From the NCBI GenBank assembly GCA_038202665.1, contig JBBRES010000024.1:1-18901 (forward strand): a stretch of 18,901 bases of DNA, written 5' to 3'. Of this stretch, positions 7,339 through 14,775 are shown one piece after another (position 1 is the first letter of the stretch; each line of letters begins with the position of its first letter). The notes beneath the pieces were generated by a model, which did not search any database, was not told the origin of the DNA, and saw only the letters and a program-made list of their open reading frames with translations. Both the position numbers and the translations under genes were made by a program. The stretch is from Kapaibacterium sp038202665 (GTDB taxonomy: Bacteria; Bacteroidota; Ignavibacteria; Kapaibacteriales; Kapaibacteriaceae).

Positions 7339-8373
7339 ATGGCTAAATCGCGCACATCTATGGTGAACCCGGAACGCGCAGAAGAAGAGATCGATGCAGC
7401 CCTGCGCCCTTCCTCCTTTGACGAATTCACGGGTCAGCGAAAGATCGTAGACAACCTCAAGATCTTTATCGAGGCGGCACGAAAGCGTGGCGAGGCGCTC
7501 GATCATGTGTTGCTCACGGGTCCGCCCGGACTTGGCAAGACCACGCTCAGCTACATCATCGCACAAGAGATGGGCGCAGAGATCAAGACCACGTCAGGTC
7601 CCGTGCTTGAGAAGCCAGGCGACCTTGCAGGACTTCTCACCAACTTGAACGAAGGCGACATTCTCTTCATCGACGAGATTCATCGCCTTTCTCCTGTAGT
7701 AGAAGAGTATTTGTATTCTGCTATGGAAGACTTTCGTTTGGACATCATGATAGACTCTGGTCCAAGCGCACGCAGCATTCAACTCGCACTTCCGCGCTTT
7801 ACTCTTATCGGCGCAACAACGCGACAAGGGTTACTCACGGCACCGTTGCGTTCACGATTTGGCGTAGTGAACAGACTTGACTACTACGACCCTGCAGATC
7901 TCGAACGTGTGATTACGCGCAGCGCCGGAATCCTCGGCGCACCCATCGACCCCGCAGGTGCGGCAGAACTGGCACGTCGTTCCCGAGGAACACCACGCAT
8001 TGCGAATCGCCTGCTGCGGCGCACGCGAGATTTTGCAGAAGTAAAAGGAACAGGCACAATTAGCTTGGACATTGCACGCATTGCTCTTGAAGCGCTCGAA
8101 GTGGATGAGTATGGACTCGATGAAATGGATAAGCGCATCCTTCTTGCTATGCTAGAGAAATTCAATGGCGGTCCGGTTGGCATCTCCACCATTGCCGTAG
8201 CAGTTGGAGAAGAGCCAGGCACGCTCGAAGAAGTGTATGAACCGTTCTTGATCCAACAGGGTTTTCTTCAACGCACGCCGCGAGGTCGAATCGCAACGCC
8301 CATGGCCTATCGTCATTTTGGGATCTCACTTCCACAGGCCACCGGTGGTTTGTTCGACGGAGACAAGTCATGA
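7339..8373 (+). CDS. ruvB: Holliday junction branch migration ATPase RuvB
   Basis: RuvB is the hexameric AAA+ motor that drives Holliday junction migration with RuvA. The product has 344 residues from ATG 7339. Walker A is GPPGLGKT (61-68), Walker B is DEIHR (112-116), sensor 1 region is LIGATTR, and the SRFG segment follows. The C-terminal winged helix has EVYEPFLIQQGFLQRTPRGR. The frame opens 18 codons earlier at 7285, inside the plug gene; I prefer 7339 because RuvB normally starts only 15-30 residues before the RP...F.EF.GQ motif and this avoids a 31-base overlap. ATG 7360 is another option. It ends in an ATGA overlap with the VOC gene. No ruvA or ruvC is in view. Confidence 0.96.
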   Translation: MAKSRTSMVNPERAEEEIDAALRPSSFDEFTGQRKIVDNLKIFIEAARKRGEALDHVLLTGPPGLGKTTLSYIIAQEMGAEIKTTSGPVLEKPGDLAGLLTNLNEGDILFIDEIHRLSPVVEEYLYSAMEDFRLDIMIDSGPSARSIQLALPRFTLIGATTRQGLLTAPLRSRFGVVNRLDYYDPADLERVITRSAGILGAPIDPAGAAELARRSRGTPRIANRLLRRTRDFAEVKGTGTISLDIARIALEALEVDEYGLDEMDKRILLAMLEKFNGGPVGISTIAVAVGEEPGTLEEVYEPFLIQQGFLQRTPRGRIATPMAYRHFGISLPQATGGLFDGDKS

Positions 8374-9194
8374 AATCACGCACGCTCACCGTCCTTCTCC
8401 TTGCCGCCCTTTGCCTTACCGTTTCGCCTTCAATGGCGCAGCAACAAAAGGGTGAATCACTTCTTGGAATGCAAACGCGACTTCTGTTGCCTGTTGTAGA
8501 CCTGCTAAGTTCTATGGCATGGTATTCGCGATTGGGTTGGTCGCCCACGAACGAGCTCGGCGCTCGGTCGGACAGCACCATCTCGATCACAGACGGACAG
8601 GTTCGAGCCACACTCTCTACGGCCAAACTGCCGGGCACCGTTATCTCGTTTGCATCTCGCAACATGCGCTTGCTCAAAGACACATTGGATTCGTTGCACA
8701 TCTCGTATCACTTCGATATGAAAGGGCCCACGATCGGAGAACTGAGAATGTCCTCTCCGAATGGTTTGAAGCTTATGGTGCGCTCGAATGTTGATGAGTC
8801 CGAAATCCTACCAGAGGCCAAGGAGAATCCCATTTGTGGATTCAACACCGAGTTCAGCATTGGCGTTGTGTCGCTCAAAAGCGAAGTGCAATGGTGGGAG
8901 TCGCTCGGCTTCACCCAAGTGAAAGGCGGCATGGTCCCCTATCCATTTGCCGAAATGACAGACGGTCGTATTCGCATTGGCTTGCACGAAGACAAAGACA
9001 TTCCATCGCTGGCTATCACGTACTATGCAAAAGACATGGAACAGCGCATCGATCGATTAAAGAAAACCGGCATCACAATCGACGAAGAGATTCCAACACC
9101 AGACGATCGCGTTGGCAATGCCATCATGAGATCTGCAGATGGGCAGTTGATATTTATGTTTGAGGGAGAGACGAAGAAGGCAAGTGAGAAGTGA
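8370..9194 (+). CDS. Exported protein with two VOC (glyoxalase-like) domains
   Basis: The 274-residue protein starts with a clear signal peptide (MKSRTLTVLLLAALCLTVSPSMAQ, cleavage near residue 23). Two glyoxalase-like (VOC) halves follow: residues about 33-132 (LLLPVVDLLSSMAWYSRLGW ... SSPNGLKLMV) and about 148-265 (SIGVVSLKSEVQWWESLGF ... SADGQLIFMFE). VOC enzymes are usually metal-dependent and cytosolic. Here the strand positions that often carry His or Glu ligands read as hydrophobic or Lys residues (LKLMV, LIFMF), so it may be a non-catalytic binding protein. The last residues and the TGA stop (9192-9194) are supplied by the AAGTGAG repeat array. It is translationally coupled to ruvB by ATGA. 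Substrate unknown. Confidence 0.8.
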   Translation: MKSRTLTVLLLAALCLTVSPSMAQQQKGESLLGMQTRLLLPVVDLLSSMAWYSRLGWSPTNELGARSDSTISITDGQVRATLSTAKLPGTVISFASRNMRLLKDTLDSLHISYHFDMKGPTIGELRMSSPNGLKLMVRSNVDESEILPEAKENPICGFNTEFSIGVVSLKSEVQWWESLGFTQVKGGMVPYPFAEMTDGRIRIGLHEDKDIPSLAITYYAKDMEQRIDRLKKTGITIDEEIPTPDDRVGNAIMRSADGQLIFMFEGETKKASEK

Positions 9195-9336
9195 GAAGTG
9201 AGAAGTGAGAAGTGAGAAGGCAAGTGAGAAGTGAGAAGTGAGAAGTGAGAAGTGAGAAGTGAGAAGTGAGAAGTCAAGTGAGAAGTGAGAAGTGAGAAGT
9301 GAGAAGTCAAGTGAGAAGTGAGAAGTGATAAGTGAA
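9182..9336. repeat. AAGTGAG heptanucleotide tandem array
   Basis: Eighteen perfect AAGTGAG units in four blocks of 5, 7, 4 and 2. Blocks are separated by 5-base remnants AAGGC (9217-9221), AAGTC (9271-9275) and AAGTC (9304-9308), and two degenerate units (AAGTGAT, AAGTGAA) close the array. The repeated breakpoints suggest that block plus remnant has itself been duplicated. The array begins inside the end of the VOC gene and fills most of the gap between two convergent genes. Because seven and three share no factor, the reading phase rotates and every frame on this strand meets a TGA each 21 bases; the opposite strand (CTCACTT) is open in all frames. There are no unique spacers, so it is not CRISPR. 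Confidence 0.97.
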
Positions 9337-9345
9337 ATGTGACAT

Positions 9346-9413
9346 CCTTCCCGGCAGCTGCCGGGAGGCTGCCGGGAGGCTGCCGGGAGGCTGCCGGGAG
9401 GCTGCCGGGAAGG
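9346..9413. repeat. GC-rich 11-bp tandem repeat with fold-back arm
   Basis: Five copies of GCTGCCGGGA separated by single G bases (period 11) run from 9357 to 9410. The segment TCCCGGCAGCTGCCGGGA at 9349-9366 is a perfect 18-base palindrome formed by a single inverted copy fused to the first direct copy. The left arm CCTTCCCGGCAGC (9346-9358) is also the exact reverse complement of GCTGCCGGGAAGG at 9401-9413, so the whole block can close as one hairpin with the middle copies in the loop, or slip to pair with any copy. It lies between the convergent VOC and LamG genes and could end transcription from both sides, although no T-tract follows, so an intrinsic terminator is only a possibility. Confidence 0.93.
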
Positions 9414-9431
9414 GAAGCTCGGGCGTTCATG

Positions 9432-10403
9432 TTATTGCTTCCGTAGGCGGTCGATTTCTTCGTCGCTCAGAACGTGATCGAAAACGTAGAAGTCATCAAT
9501 ACTTCCAATTAGTCCTGGTGTACCTAGACGTGAGTTCAGATACCCGATGTACATGGGCTCTGTGTTTTTCGTAGGAGTTGGCGTTTTCGCAAAGGCGATT
9601 ACTTGCGGCACGCGTGCATCATCAAAGTGAATCGTAGTTCCGAGCGTATCCATCGTTACCACTACATGATGCCACTTTCCCTCTGCGCTATAGCCAGCAT
9701 GCGAGCGCGCGGAATTGCGAAACGCATCACGGAAATAGCCGGCGCAGATTCGATTGTACTCGTAGAACACACACCATCCGTCTCCGCCCGGGTGGAGATA
9801 CTTTCCAAGCCACATCGATGGGTCTACTACGTTCGACTCTGCCTGCACCCAAAACGCAACACTTAGGGGAAGCTCATTCAATCGGTCGCGATGCGCTACT
9901 TCAATTCGCTGCGTTGTACCGTTGAAGTGCATAGCACCGCTCGACTTTCCGTTCCGGTCTACGACGGGAGTTCCACCATTATTCACGCCATGCCAACCAT
10001 AGGGTCCCCCATCATCGGCTGTGCCATCCATTGGATAGTAGGCCAGGACGCCTTCCATGTCGCTATGAAGTCCAGGCCATACCACGACGTCGATGGTTAT
10101 TGTTGTATCAGACTGTAGCGGAACATTTCGTTCGAAATCTCCCCATTCGGGAATGCGCACAACAACGCGGTACACGCCCGCTTCTACGTTTCGAAGTTCG
10201 AATTGCCCTTGAGCGTCGGTTTTGGTCCAGTACGAGGTACCGGCTAGCTCTACGACCACCCCCAAAAAGGGTTCATGTGTGCGTTTCTCAACAACGCGAC
10301 CAAACAGTGCTGCGCTTCCTCCTGCGACGCACGGCAGCGCAAGAGCAGGGCAAAGGATGGCGGCAATGAGCAGCAGGGAAGGGGCAAGGAGGAAAGGCTT
10401 CAT
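9432..10403 (-). CDS. Secreted LamG-domain protein with CarboxypepD_reg-like domain
   Basis: The 323-residue protein has a signal peptide (residues 1 to about 27, MKPFLLAPSLLLIAAIL core). Residues about 33-110 form a carboxypeptidase-regulatory-like beta-sandwich (GRVVEKRTHEPFLGVVVEL, then TKTDAQGQFELRNVEAGVYRV). Residues about 117-315 form a LamG/concanavalin-type sandwich (LAYYPMDGTADDGGPYGWHG, SGAMHFNGTTQRIEV, a WHHVVVTMD strand and GSIDDFYVFDHVLSDEEIDRL at the end). This arrangement suits an extracellular carbohydrate- or surface-binding protein; no catalytic residues are evident. It has no type IX C-terminal sorting domain, as it ends right after the LamG fold. It is the only minus-strand gene between the ruvB and lepA runs, with the repeats beyond its 3' end and lepA divergent from it. 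Confidence 0.85.
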   Translation of the reverse strand: MKPFLLAPSLLLIAAILCPALALPCVAGGSAALFGRVVEKRTHEPFLGVVVELAGTSYWTKTDAQGQFELRNVEAGVYRVVVRIPEWGDFERNVPLQSDTTITIDVVVWPGLHSDMEGVLAYYPMDGTADDGGPYGWHGVNNGGTPVVDRNGKSSGAMHFNGTTQRIEVAHRDRLNELPLSVAFWVQAESNVVDPSMWLGKYLHPGGDGWCVFYEYNRICAGYFRDAFRNSARSHAGYSAEGKWHHVVVTMDTLGTTIHFDDARVPQVIAFAKTPTPTKNTEPMYIGYLNSRLGTPGLIGSIDDFYVFDHVLSDEEIDRLRKQ

Positions 10404-10522
10404 AGGACGGCTTTCATGTTGTTGAACAGACGCAATCTCTCGTTCAGCGACATGCCGCGCACCTTAGCAGAACCTTTACACGTTGGCTCCTCCCTTCCGC
10501 CTTCCAGTACCTCGCTTTTCGG

Positions 10523-10530
10523 TAACTTTG
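10523..10530 (+). promoter_or_regulatory. Candidate lepA promoter -7 box (TAACTTTG)
   Basis: TAACTTTG matches TAnnTTTG and lies 11 bases before the lepA ATG at 10542, in the 138-bp gap between the divergent LamG gene and lepA. It would give a leader of only a few bases. A -33 TTTG at the normal distance is not visible. This is the best placed of the three boxes because it sits in a true intergenic region heading a gene run. Confidence 0.5.
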
Positions 10531-10541
10531 TGGTCACACCT

Positions 10542-12344
10542 ATGAATACGTACCGCAACTTCTGCATCATCGCCCACATCGATCATGGCAAGTCCACACT
10601 TGCAGATCGACTGTTGGAAACCACAGGTCGGGTTACACAACGAGAAATGGTGTACAACCAGATTCTTGACGATAATCCGCTTGAACAAGAACGTGGCATC
10701 ACGATCAAACTGCACGCTATCCAGATGGAGTATATCTCCAAGGCTGGAGATGCCTATAAGCTGAACTTGATCGACACGCCGGGTCACGTCGACTTTTCCT
10801 ACGAGGTCTCTCGTTCGCTTTCCGCCTGCGAAGGCGCGCTGCTTGTTGTAGACGCTACACAAGGTGTAGAAGCACAAACGATTTCGAACTTGTACATGGC
10901 GATTGAGCAAGGGTTGGAGATCATTCCGGTGATCAACAAAATCGACCTTCCAAGTGCCGTCACCACCATCGATGGTGTGAAGAAGCAAGTGATGGATTTG
11001 CTTGGCTGTAAGGAAGAGGACATGATCTTGGCTTCGGCCAAAGCAGGTATCGGAATTGAAGAGATTCTCGAAGCCGTGGTGGCCCGCATTCCCGCACCAT
11101 CAGGCGATCCGAACAAGCCACTGCGCGCATTGATCTACGACTCCATCTTCGATGCCTATCGCGGTGTGATCGTAAACGTTCGCGTTTTCGATGGCACACT
11201 GCGCGAGAAGGACAAAATCATCTTCATGCAAACAGGACAGATCTACGAAGTAGATGAAGTAGGCATCCTGCACATGAAGCGACATCGGACGAATGAGATT
11301 GCGGCTGGAAATGTTGGCTACTTCACTGCGGCTATTCGCAAGCTGCACGACACGAAGGTGGGAGACACGGTCACCAATCCTAGTCGTCCGTGCGAATCGG
11401 CCATTGAAGGTTTCCGCGAAGTAAAGCCCATGGTTTTCAGTGGTATCTATCCTGCAGACTCTGACGATTTCGAAGATCTTCGCGACGCGCTTTCGAAGCT
11501 CTCGCTCAACGACTCTGCCCTATCGTTCGAACCAGAAAGCTCCACTGCACTTGGATTCGGCTTCCGCTGCGGCTTCCTTGGCTTGCTGCACATGGAGATC
11601 GTGCAAGAACGGTTAGAACGCGAGTTCAATCAGGTAATCGTGAATACGGTTCCGAACGTTCGCTATCGCGTGCTCAAAACAGATGGCGAAGAGTTGTGGG
11701 TCGACAATCCTGCCCAACTCCCAAGTCCGGGCGTGATCAACGAAATCCAAGAGCCATACATCAAAGCCCAGATCATTGCGCCTACCGAATACATCGGCAC
11801 CGTGATGAAGTTGTGCATCGACAGACGTGGTGTGATGCTTGGTCAAACATATTTGTCGGAGACGCGCGTAGACATGTCCTTCGAACTCCCGCTTGGCGAA
11901 GTGGTCTTTGACTTCTACGACAAGCTCAAGAGCTCCACGCGTGGCTATGCGTCGCTCGACTATGATTACAGCGACTACAAGGTGGGCGACCTCGTGCGAC
12001 TCGACGTGATGCTCAACGGCGAGCAAGTAGATGCACTATCCAGCATCGTCCATCGTGCTAAGGCGCACGAGTGGGGTAAGAAACTTACCGGCAAGCTCAA
12101 GGAACTTATTCCGCGACAGATGTTTGAAGTGGCCATTCAAGCCGCTATCGGCGCCAAGATTGTCGCCCGAGATACCATTGCTGCTATGCGCAAGAACGTG
12201 TTGGCAAAGTGTTATGGTGGCGACATTTCGCGGAAGCGCAAGCTCATCGAAAAGCAAAAAGAAGGCAAGAAACGAATGAAGCAAGTAGGAAGAGTGGAGA
12301 TTCCACAAGAGGCCTTCCTTGCCGTTCTCTCTATCGACGATTAA
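10542..12344 (+). CDS. lepA: Elongation factor 4 (LepA), ribosomal back-translocase GTPase
   Basis: LepA/EF4 is a translational GTPase that acts on stalled or assembling ribosomes. The 600-residue product is the standard length. Motifs: G1 AHIDHGKST (11-19), the G2 loop ERGITIK, G3 DTPGHVDF, G4 NKIDLP, and the LepA-specific C-terminal domain with AKCYGGDISRKRKLIEKQK followed by the VEIPQEAFLAVL end. The frame is open back to 10275, but those codons antisense the LamG gene and add an unrelated 89 residues. ATG 10542 gives MNTYRNFCIIAHIDHG, the normal N-terminus. A 12-bp gap separates it from the first signal peptidase gene; a lepA-lepB pairing is also known in Escherichia coli. Confidence 0.97.
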   Translation: MNTYRNFCIIAHIDHGKSTLADRLLETTGRVTQREMVYNQILDDNPLEQERGITIKLHAIQMEYISKAGDAYKLNLIDTPGHVDFSYEVSRSLSACEGALLVVDATQGVEAQTISNLYMAIEQGLEIIPVINKIDLPSAVTTIDGVKKQVMDLLGCKEEDMILASAKAGIGIEEILEAVVARIPAPSGDPNKPLRALIYDSIFDAYRGVIVNVRVFDGTLREKDKIIFMQTGQIYEVDEVGILHMKRHRTNEIAAGNVGYFTAAIRKLHDTKVGDTVTNPSRPCESAIEGFREVKPMVFSGIYPADSDDFEDLRDALSKLSLNDSALSFEPESSTALGFGFRCGFLGLLHMEIVQERLEREFNQVIVNTVPNVRYRVLKTDGEELWVDNPAQLPSPGVINEIQEPYIKAQIIAPTEYIGTVMKLCIDRRGVMLGQTYLSETRVDMSFELPLGEVVFDFYDKLKSSTRGYASLDYDYSDYKVGDLVRLDVMLNGEQVDALSSIVHRAKAHEWGKKLTGKLKELIPRQMFEVAIQAAIGAKIVARDTIAAMRKNVLAKCYGGDISRKRKLIEKQKEGKKRMKQVGRVEIPQEAFLAVLSIDD

Positions 12345-12356
12345 CAGGACACGTCT

Positions 12357-13295
12357 ATGTCGTTCCTTCAGAACATCTTCAAAAAGCGCAAACCCGAGAA
12401 GCCACCAGAAGGCTTCTTCGAGCACATTTGGTCTTGGGTGAAAACGTTTGTGTGGGCGCTCACCGTGGTGACCATCGTCAACGGCTTGGCCCTTGCCTCC
12501 TTCGTCGTCCCTACCGGTTCGATGGAAAGCACTGTGATGACGGGCGATTTTTTGTTCGTGAACAAGTTCAAGTACGGTCCGTCTACTCCGCAGATCATTC
12601 CGTTCTTCAACATCCCTCTCCCCTACTACAAGACGCCACCAATCTGGGCGCCTGAGCAGGGCGACGTGATCGTCTTCATCTTCCCTGGAAATCGCGATCA
12701 AGAACAGCCCGACAACTTTGAATATTATTTGAAGCGCTGTGTGGCAGTAGCGGGCGACGTGCTTGAAGTGAAGGGTGGCAGGGTGTTTGTCAACGGCACT
12801 GAGTTTCCACTTCCTACGCACGGACAGATGCTACCGTGGCCTGCAGACTTCCGACAGAACGTGGTCTATCCCGACGATCGTGTTCGCACATTCCCTGCTG
12901 GACGTGGATATACACGTGATGATTATGGACCGATTCGCATTCCAAAAGAAGGCGACGTTCTGCAATTGAACGAGCAAAGTTTTCAAGAGATGGGCACGTT
13001 CATCGCGCGCGAAGGTCACGAGGTAGATGCAATGAGAATGACGATCGACGGTGTGTCGGCACAGTCCTACACCGTTGAACGCGACTATGTGTTTGGTATG
13101 GGTGACAACCGCGACAATTCGCTTGACTCTCGCTTCTGGGGCTTTATCCCGAAGCAAGACGTTGTGGGTACCCCCATCATGGTGTACTGGTCTATGCCAG
13201 TGAGCGATCCCAATGATGTCAACAGAGCCCCGCTCACTCTCAAGGATCGCATCAAGGGTATTCGTTGGAGCAGACTGGGAACGTTCATCCATTGA
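12357..13295 (+). CDS. lepB: Type I signal peptidase, paralogue 1
   Basis: This family removes signal peptides from exported proteins at the outer face of the inner membrane with a Ser-Lys dyad. The 312-residue product has one membrane segment (about residues 30-51), the catalytic Ser55 in VPTGSMEST, the general base Lys126 in YLKRCVAVAGD and the box GMGDNRDNSLDSRFWGF. Between Lys and GDNR there is a long insert (YGPIRIPKEGDVLQLN...) that is common in Bacteroidota signal peptidases. All key residues are intact, so this is the most canonical of the three copies. It ends in RLGTFIH and its TGA overlaps the likely start of paralogue 2. Confidence 0.95.
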   Translation: MSFLQNIFKKRKPEKPPEGFFEHIWSWVKTFVWALTVVTIVNGLALASFVVPTGSMESTVMTGDFLFVNKFKYGPSTPQIIPFFNIPLPYYKTPPIWAPEQGDVIVFIFPGNRDQEQPDNFEYYLKRCVAVAGDVLEVKGGRVFVNGTEFPLPTHGQMLPWPADFRQNVVYPDDRVRTFPAGRGYTRDDYGPIRIPKEGDVLQLNEQSFQEMGTFIAREGHEVDAMRMTIDGVSAQSYTVERDYVFGMGDNRDNSLDSRFWGFIPKQDVVGTPIMVYWSMPVSDPNDVNRAPLTLKDRIKGIRWSRLGTFIH

Positions 13296-14107
13296 AACGT
13301 CGGCGCTCGATCTGGTTCGTGCTTCTGATCATCGCTCTAGTTTTGGGATCCTTCCAAGCGTTGTATAACACAACGGGCTCCATGGACACTACGGTTGTTG
13401 CCGGCGAGACCATGCTCATCGAGAAGATCTCGTTTGGCATTTCAACGCAGAACCTTCCGCCAATCTTGTGCGACGCACTTCCGTATAAACGTTTCCTTAC
13501 TGTTCGTCTGCCACGTCACGGAGAGACCGTCGTCTTTCGCCACACCGGTGAGCGAGACCTAGGCAGTTCGCCACCCACGCAGCTCTTTATGAAACGTTGT
13601 GTTGCAACATCGGGCGACACCGTGCAATTGCGCGGAGGCACGTTGTATGTGAACGGCATCGAAATCGCACTGCCAAGGACGGCTTCTCAGATTCCATATT
13701 CTGAAACACGCCGCGCAGAACAAGAAGAGCAAGAACAGTACAGAACATTCCCTGTGGGTCGCGCCTACACCTCTGCAGATTGGGGACCCATGCGCGTTCC
13801 CAAGTGCGGAGATACGTTGTGGTTGGACACACAAGGTTTTCATGAGTGGACAACCTTTGTGCAGCGTGAAGGGCACGATGTGAATACAGATGCATGCACC
13901 GTAGACGACGTACCTGCTGTGGCGTACGTGGTTGAGCGCGACTACATGTTCGCATTGGGTGACAATCGCTCCAACAGTGTAGACAGTAGATTCATTGGCT
14001 TCGTCCCTACCAACGATGTGATCGGCACACCGTTGATCATCCTTAAGGCAGTAGATCCCGAAACGGGATCCTTCATATGGAACAGAGTAGGCACCCTCAT
14101 TCATTGA
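13292..14107 (+). CDS. Type I signal peptidase, divergent paralogue 2
   Basis: A 271-residue paralogue of the preceding gene. I chose the TTG at 13292, which overlaps the upstream TGA as TTGA and gives a textbook MKRRRSIWFVLL membrane start; the alternative is TTG 13265. The catalytic Ser30 (NTTGSMDTT) and Lys101 (FMKRCVATSGD) are present. The GDNR box is altered to ALGDNRSNSVDSRFIGF, with Ser for the usual Asp and Ile for Trp, and the Pro normally before the Ser motif is lost. It keeps the same insert (WGPMRVPKCGD) and even the RTFP and YVVERDY segments of paralogue 1, so it arose by duplication. It is probably active but with changed specificity. Confidence 0.9.
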   Translation: MKRRRSIWFVLLIIALVLGSFQALYNTTGSMDTTVVAGETMLIEKISFGISTQNLPPILCDALPYKRFLTVRLPRHGETVVFRHTGERDLGSSPPTQLFMKRCVATSGDTVQLRGGTLYVNGIEIALPRTASQIPYSETRRAEQEEQEQYRTFPVGRAYTSADWGPMRVPKCGDTLWLDTQGFHEWTTFVQREGHDVNTDACTVDDVPAVAYVVERDYMFALGDNRSNSVDSRFIGFVPTNDVIGTPLIILKAVDPETGSFIWNRVGTLIH

Positions 14108-14775
14108 ACATCCGCGATGCTCTGATCACCGCAGCGTGGGCCATTGCGCTTGCCGTGCTGCTAAAGGTATTCGTCGTTGGTGCCTTTCAGATTCCATCAC
14201 ACTCCATGGCCAATACGCTCTTGGCGGGTGACTATATTGTTGTGAGTAAGATCGCCTACGACTTGCCCGGCGCAGAAGTCCAGCGTGGTGATGTTATCGT
14301 TTTTACGATGAACGACCAGTCGCTTATCAAGCGTACAATCGGTCTACCCGGCGACGTCGTCACACTCTCTCCAAGCACCATCACCGTCAACGCGCACATA
14401 CAACCACACCCACCACTCTGCGCCGTCACATCGCCAACCGTTGGCGTATGGAACGAACGCACCGTGAGCTTCACAGTACCACGCGCTGGTAAGTCCATAA
14501 CGTGGGACAGATCCACGGCCCATCTCTATCGCTCCGCGCTCGAACGCGAAGGTCGCAAGGTTCAACTCGACGAACGCGGCCTTACCGTTGACGGCACTCT
14601 CATGACCTCTCACGTATTCAAAAGCGATGCCTTCTTTGTGATGGGCGACAACCGCGCCAACAGCTACGATTCAAGGTACTGGGGCTTCTTGCCACGAGAG
14701 AGCATTCAAGGCAAACCACTCTTCGTCTATTGGTCTTCTGCAGATCTTGGACGAATATTCTCCCTGGTGCACTAA
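14077..14775 (+). CDS. Type I signal peptidase, short paralogue 3
   Basis: A 232-residue signal peptidase from ATG 14077, or 223 residues from the TTG at 14104 that overlaps the upstream TGA as TTGA, exactly like the junction before paralogue 2. Numbering from 14077: membrane segment about 15-37, catalytic Ser43 in IPSHSMANT, Lys85 in LIKRTIGLPGD, then the insert with FTVPRAGKSITW and the box VMGDNRANSYDSRYWGF. It lacks the long loop after the Ser motif found in copies 1 and 2 (LepB1 residues 75-100), so it is nearer to the minimal form. Catalytic residues are intact. Its TAA overlaps the hemW ATG by one base (TAATG). Confidence 0.92.
   Translation: MEQSRHPHSLNIRDALITAAWAIALAVLLKVFVVGAFQIPSHSMANTLLAGDYIVVSKIAYDLPGAEVQRGDVIVFTMNDQSLIKRTIGLPGDVVTLSPSTITVNAHIQPHPPLCAVTSPTVGVWNERTVSFTVPRAGKSITWDRSTAHLYRSALEREGRKVQLDERGLTVDGTLMTSHVFKSDAFFVMGDNRANSYDSRYWGFLPRESIQGKPLFVYWSSADLGRIFSLVH

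Noticed and set aside
9155..9162. TAnnTTTG match (TATGTTTG) near the end of the VOC gene
   Set aside because: No start codon of a plus-strand gene follows; similar internal matches at 2334-2341 and 16458-16465 show the chance level.
9182..9413. CRISPR array
   Set aside because: Units are 7 and 11 bases, head to tail, with no unique spacers and no cas genes.
9023..9430. Minus-strand open frame of 135 codons with repeated LLTSHF peptides
   Set aside because: It is the open strand of the heptamer array plus the 11-mer repeat and the antisense of the VOC gene; the peptide is purely periodic.
9432..9500. Type IX C-terminal sorting domain on the LamG protein
   Set aside because: The protein ends directly after the LamG fold (EEIDRLRKQ), with no sorting-domain strands.
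10275..10541. N-terminal extension of lepA by 89 codons
   Set aside because: It lies largely antisense to the LamG gene and does not resemble LepA, whose N-terminus begins at the MNTYRNF segment.
12036..12821. Minus-strand open frame of 261 codons
   Set aside because: It is antisense to lepA and the first signal peptidase gene, both clearly real.
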